Below, in pieces: positions 7,835 to 12,794 of a stretch of DNA of 12,794 nucleotides. The notes beneath the pieces are model-generated. The model did no database searches and was not told where the DNA came from. It saw nothing but the letters and a program-made list of their open reading frames with translations. Source of the DNA: JBFXEO01 sp050180015 (lineage in GTDB: Bacteria; Bacteroidota; Bacteroidia; Bacteroidales; Tenuifilaceae); contig JBFXEO010000067.1 in assembly GCA_050180015.1 (NCBI GenBank), positions 1 through 12,794 on the forward strand, read 5' to 3'. Every line of letters begins with the position of its first letter. The first letter of the stretch is position 1. Made by a program: the position numbers and the translations under genes.

Positions 7835-9076
7835 TTACTGTTGTTTTGATTTGTAGTAAAGGGTGGAGCAGTTGCCGGTTGCAAGCACTTGCCGGGCTAC
7901 CCGTTGAATGGATTCCGGCGTAACGCTCCTGTACTTTTCTAGCTCAAGGTTGATATTTTCTGCATTGCCCAGCAATTCAAAAAACGATAGGTTCATTGCC
8001 TTGTTCAGTACGTTGGTTTCCTCAAAGGTAAAGTTCGATTCAAATTTATTCTGAACCTTTTCCAGCTCGTAGTCTGTTATAGCTTTAACCTTTAGGGCGG
8101 CAACCTCTTCTTCCAGGGCATCCTCGGCCTGACTGTAGCTGGTTGTTGGGTAAAGCTGGCCTGTTATTACAAAGAGGCCTTCGTCTATATCCCCGGTGAT
8201 GTAAGCATTCACACTGCTGAAAAGTTGTTTCTCTTTAAGCAGATGTTGGTAGAGCCTTGCCGACTTTCCGTTGGAGAGCAAGTCGGACATAAGATCTGTA
8301 GCTGCAAAATCGCTGTGAGTTCGGCTACACATGTGGTAAGCCTTGTAAATAGCGTTAAAGGGAACCTCGCGCTCCAATTCCTGTTTTCGTGGTGTCACCT
8401 GTTTGGGTTCAGCGGCGATGCTGCGTTTTGCAATATCCCGTTGCTCAATTGGCCCAAACCATTTGTTCGCCAGGTTAATAATCTTTTCGGGGTCAACGGG
8501 ACCTGCTACGCACAGAATTGCGTTGTTTGGCGCATAGTGGCTGTAGAAAAAGTTCCTAACATCGACAAGCGATGCACTTTTGATATGATCGGGCGATTTT
8601 CCTATGGTTGGCCACCTGTAAGGATGCTTTGTGTATGCCAGCGGTCTGAGGTTTAACCAAACATCGCCGTAGGGTTGGTTTAGGTAGCGCTGGTTGAATT
8701 CCTCAACTACAACGTTACGCTGCACTTCAAGGCTTTTTTTTGTGAAGGCCAGGCCAAGCATCCTGTCGCTTTCCAGCCAAAAGGCCGTTTCAATATTTTC
8801 GGCTGGCAGGGTAATGTAGTAGTTTGTAATGTCATTGTTGGTAAAAGCATTATTTTCGCCACCAACGCGTTCTAGGGGCTCATCAAATACAGGAATGTTT
8901 TCCGATCCGCCAAACATTAAGTGTTCAAAGAGGTGAGCAAATCCCGTTTTATCGGGATGTTCATCCTTAGAGCCCACATTGTAGAGCAGGTTAATAGAGG
9001 CAATTGGAGTGCTATAGTCTTGGTGAACAAGTAACTTAAGCCCATTGCGGAGAGTATGTTTAGTAATTTCTATCAT
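7835..9076 (-). CDS. M16 zinc peptidase, catalytic subunit
   Basis: A 413-residue insulinase/pitrilysin-family (M16B) peptidase. The inverted zinc motif HLFEH is intact at residues 48-52 (zinc ligands H48 and H52, catalytic E51). The third ligand is probably E126 in NVVVEEFNQ, with E117 as the conserved helper. The sequence around it, GFAHLFEHLMFGGSENIP, is typical of the family. No signal peptide is present, so it is probably cytoplasmic. The following gene encodes the partner that lacks the zinc site but has the R/Y motif; the pair probably makes a heterodimer. It is the first gene of the leftward cluster and faces the ClC gene across a 221 bp divergent region. The start at 9076 gives the normal MIEITKHTLRNGLKLLV beginning. 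Confidence 0.95.
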   Translation of the reverse strand: MIEITKHTLRNGLKLLVHQDYSTPIASINLLYNVGSKDEHPDKTGFAHLFEHLMFGGSENIPVFDEPLERVGGENNAFTNNDITNYYITLPAENIETAFWLESDRMLGLAFTKKSLEVQRNVVVEEFNQRYLNQPYGDVWLNLRPLAYTKHPYRWPTIGKSPDHIKSASLVDVRNFFYSHYAPNNAILCVAGPVDPEKIINLANKWFGPIEQRDIAKRSIAAEPKQVTPRKQELEREVPFNAIYKAYHMCSRTHSDFAATDLMSDLLSNGKSARLYQHLLKEKQLFSSVNAYITGDIDEGLFVITGQLYPTTSYSQAEDALEEEVAALKVKAITDYELEKVQNKFESNFTFEETNVLNKAMNLSFFELLGNAENINLELEKYRSVTPESIQRVARQVLATGNCSTLYYKSKQQ

Positions 9077-9104
9077 TTTTTCAAGGTAAAAGTAAAAAGT
9101 GCTG

Positions 9105-9112
9105 TAAATTTG
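9105..9112 (+). promoter_or_regulatory. Possible -7 element on the plus strand, upstream of the ClC gene
   Basis: TAAATTTG matches the Bacteroidota -7 consensus exactly, but no -33 TTG lies at the right distance. It is about 185 bp before the ClC start, so it would give a long leader. AT-rich sequence makes chance matches likely. Confidence 0.22.
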
Positions 9113-9181
9113 GGAAAAATTCTGGATTGATTGTTGCTTATTTGCTTACCGGGTAAAACCCAGCTGTTTTTCAATCCCGTC

Positions 9182-9206
9182 AAAAAACCTGAGCGAACCA
9201 GCTCAG
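9182..9206 (-). terminator. Terminator-like hairpin upstream of the M16 operon
   Basis: On the minus strand, a 6-bp GC-rich stem (CTGAGC / GCTCAG, 9201-9206 with 9189-9194) with a 6-nt loop is followed by two G and then six T (complement of 9182-9187). This has the form of an intrinsic terminator reading left, but it lies about 105 bp upstream of the first gene in that direction. It could block stray antisense transcription from the ClC side or act as an attenuator in a leader. Confidence 0.45.
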
Positions 9207-9227
9207 CGATGTTACCTGATATAGTTT

Positions 9228-9235
9228 CAAAAATA
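9228..9235 (-). promoter_or_regulatory. Candidate -7 element for the M16 operon
   Basis: The minus strand reads TATTTTTG, an exact TAnnTTTG match. No -33 TTG lies at 19-21 bp. A start here would give a leader of about 145 nt that contains the terminator-like hairpin at 9182-9206. It overlaps the left arm of the inverted repeat at 9229-9277. Confidence 0.35.
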
Positions 9236-9277
9236 ACCATTTTTGTTGATGGTGCTTTGTTTTTTATGGTTATTTTT
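9229..9277. repeat. 12-bp perfect inverted repeat in the divergent M16/ClC intergenic region
   Basis: Left arm AAAAATAACCAT (9229-9240) and right arm ATGGTTATTTTT (9266-9277) are exact reverse complements, separated by 25 bp of T-rich sequence. The right arm ends 20 bp before the ClC start codon. Each arm carries a -7-like element pointing outward (TATTTTTG on minus, TATTTTTA on plus), so the repeat may be a two-site operator over divergent promoters or a hairpin in the ClC leader. Confidence 0.6.
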
Positions 9278-9278
9278 A
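9271..9278 (+). promoter_or_regulatory. Candidate -7 element for the ClC gene
   Basis: TATTTTTA is one mismatch from TAnnTTTG, 19 bp upstream of the ATG. A TTTGTTG at about 9242-9248 lies 22 bp upstream and could be the -33 element, at the long end of the usual spacing. Confidence 0.3.
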
Positions 9279-9297
9279 GCGGTTAACAGGATGAATT

Positions 9298-11076
9298 ATG
9301 AATTTACAATTAAATCGTTTATTTAATCGTTTGTGGATTTCGCTGCGGAGGTTGGGTGAGTACCGTGTAACGTTGATTCTTAGCTTTATTGTTGGAATCC
9401 TAAGCGGGTTAGCCGCTGTAATACTAAAAAATACAGTTCATGCCACCCATGCTTTTTTGCAGGATTCATTCCCTAAAGATTCGGCTAATTTTTTGTTGAT
9501 AGTGCTGCCAAGCGTTGGAATACTGCTAACAATTCTGTACGTTAAATTTTTTGTAAAGGATAATATTGGGCACGGTGTTTCGCGGATACTTTTCGCAATC
9601 TCAAAGCAGAATAGTAAAATAAAACCTCACAACACCTACAGCTCAATAATTTCCAGCACGCTCACAATAGGTTTTGGCGGATCGGTTGGTGCCGAGGCAC
9701 CCATTGCCCTTACCGGTGCCGCAATAGGTTCCAGCATTGGAAGGTTCTTCAGGATGAACTATAAAACCCTAACTTTGCTCATAGGGTGCGGTGCTGCAGG
9801 GGCTATTGCTGCTATTTTTAATGCTCCGCTGGCCGGCCTGGTTTTTACCCTGGAGGTTTTAATGCTCGATTTAACCACTGCCTCAATTGTTCCTCTTCTA
9901 ATTTCGGCTGTTTCGGCAACAACAGTTTCGTACTTCCTGCTGGGGCGCGAGGTTGTCTTTGCCTACGAGGTTGTTCACCCATTTCAGCTGCACAATATCC
10001 CGTATTTTATTTTCTTAGGAATTTTTTGCGGATTGGTTTCGCTGTACTTCATGCGTATGGTTATGCACATCGAAAAGCGATTCTCGAGGGTTAAAAATAC
10101 TTTCAGGAAGTGGGTTGTTGGGGGATTAACTCTGGGAGTCCTAGTATTTATTTTTCCACCGCTGTATGGCGAGGGGTACGATTTTCTTCACTCGTTGCTC
10201 GATGGGCAATCCTCGGTTCTTTTTTACAACAGTTTCTTTTACTATTTCCAGGATAATTACTGGATAATACTTTTAACCCTAGTTTTGCTTATTGTAATTA
10301 AAGCGGTAGCAACTGCGCTAACCACGGGTTCTGGCGGAGTGGGCGGAACGTTTGCCCCAACGCTTTTCGTAGGGGGCGTTGCGGGTTTTTTGGTGGCTAA
10401 AGTTATAAATCAGTTTAGCTTCATAAATGTGTCGGAGAGTAACTTCACCCTTGTGGGAATGGCCGGAACAATGGCCGGGGTTATGCATGCTCCGTTAACG
10501 GCCATATTCCTGATTGCCGAAATCACCGGGGGATACGCCCTATTTATTCCGCTGATAATCACTTCGACCATTTCGTTTCTGACCATAATGTCGTTTGAGC
10601 CCCATTCAATTTATACTAAAGGCCTTGCCAAGCGCGGCGAACTTATCACGCATCATAAGGACAAGGCGGTTTTAACCTTGCTACAGGTGGGAAAAGTTGT
10701 TGAAAGGGACTTTATTACGGTTTCCTCCGACGAAACGCTGGGCGACTTGGTGAAAAAGATAAGCAAGTCTAAGCGTAATATATTCCCGGTGGTTACACCC
10801 AACGGAATATTTGTAGGTGTTGTACTGCTCGATGATATTCGTCCCGTAATGTTCGATACTGAAATGTACGACTCGGTGTCGGTAAAGGAGTTGATGACGG
10901 TTCCACCGGAGTTTATATCGGTAAAAGAATCGATGGATTCGGTGATGAAAAAATTTGAGGTGTCAGGGGCGTGGAACCTCCCGGTTGTTGATGGTGATAG
11001 CTATGTGGGTTTCGTGTCAAAATCCAAAATCTTTTCGGCGTACCGGGATGTGCTAATTCAGTTTTCCGACGAGTAA
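9298..11076 (+). CDS. ClC-family anion channel/transporter with C-terminal CBS pair
   Basis: A 592-residue inner-membrane protein. The ClC core (about residues 20-435) has the expected run of hydrophobic helices. Two CBS domains follow (about 468-520 and 533-585), which often bind nucleotides and gate the pore. Core motifs compared with E. coli ClcA: the GSGIP filter loop reads GHGVS (91-95), so Ser107 is replaced by His92; the GREGP motif reads GAEAP (131-135), keeping the external gating glutamate as E133; the proton-path glutamate of IIEEM is V187 in TLEVLM, as in ClC channels; GxFxP is GGTFAP (349-354); and the Tyr445 position is kept as Y413. The ion and transport mode therefore cannot be assumed to be Cl-/H+ exchange. 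It is monocistronic or starts a new unit; nothing downstream is close. The ATG at 9298 follows a weak AGGA. Confidence 0.93.
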   Translation: MNLQLNRLFNRLWISLRRLGEYRVTLILSFIVGILSGLAAVILKNTVHATHAFLQDSFPKDSANFLLIVLPSVGILLTILYVKFFVKDNIGHGVSRILFAISKQNSKIKPHNTYSSIISSTLTIGFGGSVGAEAPIALTGAAIGSSIGRFFRMNYKTLTLLIGCGAAGAIAAIFNAPLAGLVFTLEVLMLDLTTASIVPLLISAVSATTVSYFLLGREVVFAYEVVHPFQLHNIPYFIFLGIFCGLVSLYFMRMVMHIEKRFSRVKNTFRKWVVGGLTLGVLVFIFPPLYGEGYDFLHSLLDGQSSVLFYNSFFYYFQDNYWIILLTLVLLIVIKAVATALTTGSGGVGGTFAPTLFVGGVAGFLVAKVINQFSFINVSESNFTLVGMAGTMAGVMHAPLTAIFLIAEITGGYALFIPLIITSTISFLTIMSFEPHSIYTKGLAKRGELITHHKDKAVLTLLQVGKVVERDFITVSSDETLGDLVKKISKSKRNIFPVVTPNGIFVGVVLLDDIRPVMFDTEMYDSVSVKELMTVPPEFISVKESMDSVMKKFEVSGAWNLPVVDGDSYVGFVSKSKIFSAYRDVLIQFSDE

Positions 11077-11380
11077 AGTACCTGAGTAAGTGATATAAGT
11101 TCGGAGTTCGGGAAGTTGGGTTAAAAGCCTGTGGCCAAAATGTACGCCCACAGGGCCTGTCAAAGCGATTATAAAATTCGTTGGTAACATTGGGGATCAA
11201 ATTTTTATCACCTACTTTGAACCTTGGATGGTCTGACCGGGCCATCGAGGGTATTCAGGTTCATCTGTGATTTTCTGTTTGTTCCGGTATTCCTGGCCTT
11301 GCCATTTTAAAACCCCTTAGCCTTCCTGCTGTTGCAGCAAAATATTCTAAAATTCAACCACCTTCTTAAAATTTTATGGT

Positions 11381-11388
11381 TAATTTTG
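11381..11388 (+). promoter_or_regulatory. Candidate -7 element for the response regulator
   Basis: TAATTTTG is an exact TAnnTTTG match, 54 bp upstream of the ATG at 11443. A start of transcription just after it supports that ATG over the far upstream TTG. No good -33 TTG is visible. Confidence 0.4.
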
Positions 11389-11392
11389 ATTT

Positions 11393-11439
11393 TTATACTG
11401 CAATTTATCGCTATTCGTGGCCAAATACTTATACTGCAA
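11393..11439 (+). repeat. 11-nt direct repeat upstream of the response regulator
   Basis: TTATACTGCAA occurs exactly at 11393-11403 and again at 11429-11439, 36 bp apart start to start. Both copies lie between the -7 element and the start codon. They may be paired protein-binding sites, or chance in AT-rich DNA. Confidence 0.45.
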
Positions 11440-11442
11440 AAT

Positions 11443-11850
11443 ATGATGGAGGAGAACAGCAATTTATCTAAAATTAAAGAGCTCAATATTCTTGTAGTTG
11501 AGGACGATACCGTGAGCCGGATTTTTCTTCGGGAGCTGTTAGCCAGCACTCAGGCTGTGGTTAACTATGCCAGGAGCGGCTATGAAACTTTTCAGCATCT
11601 CGAAAAGAACGCTTTGCCCCATGTTATTATATTGGACCTAAAATTGCCTGATGTTGACGGTGTTGAGCTGGCTCGGGTTTTACGGGGAAAGTATCCCGGC
11701 ATAACCATTATTGCCCAAACTGCATACGTTTCTGTGGGTATGGAGGAACGGTGCAGAAAAGCAGGCGTTAGAGCATTTATTGCAAAACCGGTAAAAAAAG
11801 GTGAGTTGGTAAATCTTCTTTCTCAGCTTGCCGAGGAACATACAAAATAA
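11443..11850 (+). CDS. Single-domain response regulator (receiver domain only)
   Basis: A stand-alone CheY-like receiver of about 135 residues with no DNA-binding or enzyme output domain. Numbering from the second Met (11446), the acidic pocket is E19-D20-D21 in ILVVEDD, the phospho-acceptor is D64 in IILDLKLPDVDG, the switch Thr is T92 in IIAQTAY, and the conserved lysine is K114 in FIAKP. All active-site residues are kept. The 'IIAQTAY ... FIAKP' wording resembles the C-terminal receivers of Bacteroidota hybrid histidine kinases, so it may act in a phosphorelay with such a kinase. None is encoded here. The frame is open up to a TTG at 11332, which would add 37 hydrophobic residues. The ATG pair at 11443/11446 is preferred because TTG starts are rare and a -7 element lies between. 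Confidence 0.88.
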   Translation: MMEENSNLSKIKELNILVVEDDTVSRIFLRELLASTQAVVNYARSGYETFQHLEKNALPHVIILDLKLPDVDGVELARVLRGKYPGITIIAQTAYVSVGMEERCRKAGVRAFIAKPVKKGELVNLLSQLAEEHTK

Positions 11851-11873
11851 TTTTACGAAGACATTTTAAGCTC

Positions 11874-11881
11874 TAATTTTG
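11874..11881 (+). promoter_or_regulatory. Promoter of glyA
   Basis: TAATTTTG matches TAnnTTTG exactly, 23 bp before the glyA ATG. A TTTT (11851-11854, 3 of 4 to TTTG) lies at 19 bp spacing as a partial -33 element. It starts right after the response regulator stop codon, so glyA probably has its own transcript. Confidence 0.5.
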
Positions 11882-11904
11882 CCAATAAATTTAAACTTAC
11901 TTCA

Positions 11905-12794
11905 ATGATACGCGATACACAAATTTTTGATCTTATCGAAAAGGAGCGCCTGCGCCAAATGCACGGGATTGAGCTAATTGCCTCCGAAAATTTTGTAAGC
12001 CCACAGGTTTTGGAGGCAATGGGCTCTGTAATGACTAACAAGTATGCCGAGGGATATCCGGGTGCACGTTACTACGGCGGATGCGAGGTGGTAGATCAGT
12101 CGGAACAGCTGGCCATCGATAGGCTGAAAAAACTCTTCGATGCTGAGTATGCCAATGTTCAGCCGCACTCCGGGGCCCAGGCAAACATGGCGGTTTTTAC
12201 TGCCGTACTCAAGCCCGGCGATACCTTTATGGGTTTAGACCTTTCGCACGGCGGACACCTTTCGCATGGTTCGCCCGTGAACTTTTCGGGAATGTGGTAT
12301 AAGGCCGTTTCGTATGGTGTAAGGGAGGATACCGGCCGGGTTGACTATGATATGATGGAACGCGTTGCCCTGGAGCATAAGCCAAAGCTTATAGTTGGGG
12401 GTGCCTCTGCTTACTCCCGCGAGTGGGACTACAGGCGTATGCGCGAAATTACCGACAGGATTGGGGCCTTGCTGATGATTGATATGGCTCACCCTGCGGG
12501 TTTAATTGCGGCGGGATTGCTCGATAACCCTGTAAAGTATGCCCATATTGTAACGTCCACAACCCATAAAACGTTGCGTGGCCCACGGGGTGGAATTATT
12601 TTAATGGGTAAGGACTTTTTAAACCCCTGGGGATTGACAACTCCGAAAGGCGAAGTTAAAATGATGTCGCAGATTTTAAACTCAAGTGTATTCCCCGGCA
12701 TTCAGGGCGGCCCGCTGGAGCATGTAATTGCCGCCAAGGCTGTTTCGTTTGGCGAGGCTTTAACCCCTGGATTTAAGGCTTACCAAACACAGGT
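11905..12794 (+). CDS. glyA: Serine hydroxymethyltransferase, 5' part (cut by window edge)
   Basis: The first 296 residues are present; the family is normally about 415-430, so roughly the last third lies beyond the window. The enzyme interconverts serine and glycine with tetrahydrofolate, supplying one-carbon units for purine and thymidylate synthesis, in the cytoplasm. Motifs seen: IELIASENFVS (22-32), NKYAEGYPGARYYGGCE (45-61), the Ser-Gly-Ala of QPHSGAQAN (86-94), DMAHPAGLIAAG (193-204), and the PLP-binding Lys222 in STTHKTLRGPRGG. VFPGIQGGP (262-270) is also typical. The ATG at 11905 gives the normal N-terminus. It lies 54 bp after the response regulator, with its own promoter-like sequence in between. 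The frame is uninterrupted to the right edge. Confidence 0.96.
   Translation, partial: MIRDTQIFDLIEKERLRQMHGIELIASENFVSPQVLEAMGSVMTNKYAEGYPGARYYGGCEVVDQSEQLAIDRLKKLFDAEYANVQPHSGAQANMAVFTAVLKPGDTFMGLDLSHGGHLSHGSPVNFSGMWYKAVSYGVREDTGRVDYDMMERVALEHKPKLIVGGASAYSREWDYRRMREITDRIGALLMIDMAHPAGLIAAGLLDNPVKYAHIVTSTTHKTLRGPRGGIILMGKDFLNPWGLTTPKGEVKMMSQILNSSVFPGIQGGPLEHVIAAKAVSFGEALTPGFKAYQTQ

Larger units (their letters stand above)
11077..11442. other. 366 bp stretch between the ClC gene and the response regulator
   Basis: No convincing gene is seen on either strand; plus-strand frames contain many stops up to about 11330. The left half holds a hairpin (7-bp stem CCTGTGG at 11128-11134 with CCACAGG at 11148-11154, 13-nt loop) that has no T-tract and so is a poor terminator. 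The right half (from about 11340) is very AT-rich and holds a -7 element and a direct repeat, listed separately. A minus-strand frame around 11160-11245 looks protein-like (for example RFKVGDKNLIP) but is not recognised and is likely chance or a decayed remnant. Confidence 0.6.

Noticed and set aside
8225..8656. 143-residue plus-strand open frame
   Set aside because: It lies wholly antisense to the well-supported catalytic M16 peptidase gene and has no recognisable domain.
11128..11154. Hairpin after the ClC gene as its terminator
   Set aside because: The 7-bp stem has a 13-nt loop and no T-tract follows on either strand, so it is not called a terminator.
10913..11245. 110-residue minus-strand open frame over the end of the ClC gene
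   Set aside because: Half of it is antisense to the CBS domain, and it is rich in Pro, Arg and His as expected of shadow frames. The part past 11160 looks slightly protein-like but matches nothing I know.
12235..12701. Minus-strand open frames near the right edge
   Set aside because: Both are antisense to the clear glyA reading frame.
1..12794. CRISPR array, insertion sequence, phage or defence system
   Set aside because: No regularly spaced repeats, transposase, integrase, or defence-type genes are present; all long genes are housekeeping or common Bacteroidota families.

Overview
This window looks like ordinary chromosome of a Bacteroidota bacterium, most likely a Bacteroidales or Marinilabiliales relative. 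Four things point there: a secreted protein with the type B sorting domain of the type IX secretion system (NRWG ... GTY), a RelA/SpoT of the Bacteroidales type, a ClC protein of a form I associate with this phylum, and several TAnnTTTG promoter -7 elements with no Shine-Dalgarno sequences at gene starts. I see no mobile element, tRNA, rRNA or CRISPR array.

Left part, minus strand (9076 down to 678): six genes all read leftward. In transcription order they are a catalytic M16 zinc peptidase, a non-catalytic M16 partner, a secreted fibronectin-like protein with a type IX sorting tail, a bifunctional (p)ppGpp synthetase/hydrolase, a Fur-family regulator and adenylosuccinate synthetase (purA). 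The first four are packed with gaps of about 5 to 30 bp and probably share a transcript. Fur has a 98 bp gap and a good -7 element of its own. purA follows after 137 bp that hold a 21-nt palindrome. An intrinsic terminator for the purA side lies beyond purA, inside the 3' end of the convergent first gene. That first gene (14-673, plus strand) encodes an exported protein resembling a free-standing DUF3857 domain.

Right part, plus strand: a divergent 221 bp intergenic region leads to a ClC anion transporter/channel with two CBS domains and unusual selectivity-filter residues. A 366 bp stretch without a convincing gene follows, then a single-domain response regulator, then the 5' part of glyA (serine hydroxymethyltransferase), which runs off the right edge from its own promoter.

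Functional links: the alarmone enzyme RelA/SpoT lies close to purA, whose product is a known ppGpp-inhibited enzyme in other bacteria, with a metal-responsive-type regulator between them. The M16 pair looks like one heteromeric peptidase with the catalytic zinc site on one subunit and the R/Y motif on the other. I found no clearly new system. The items most worth checking are the ClC filter changes, the structured divergent intergenic region, the purA palindrome, the repeat pair before the response regulator and the lone DUF3857-like protein.
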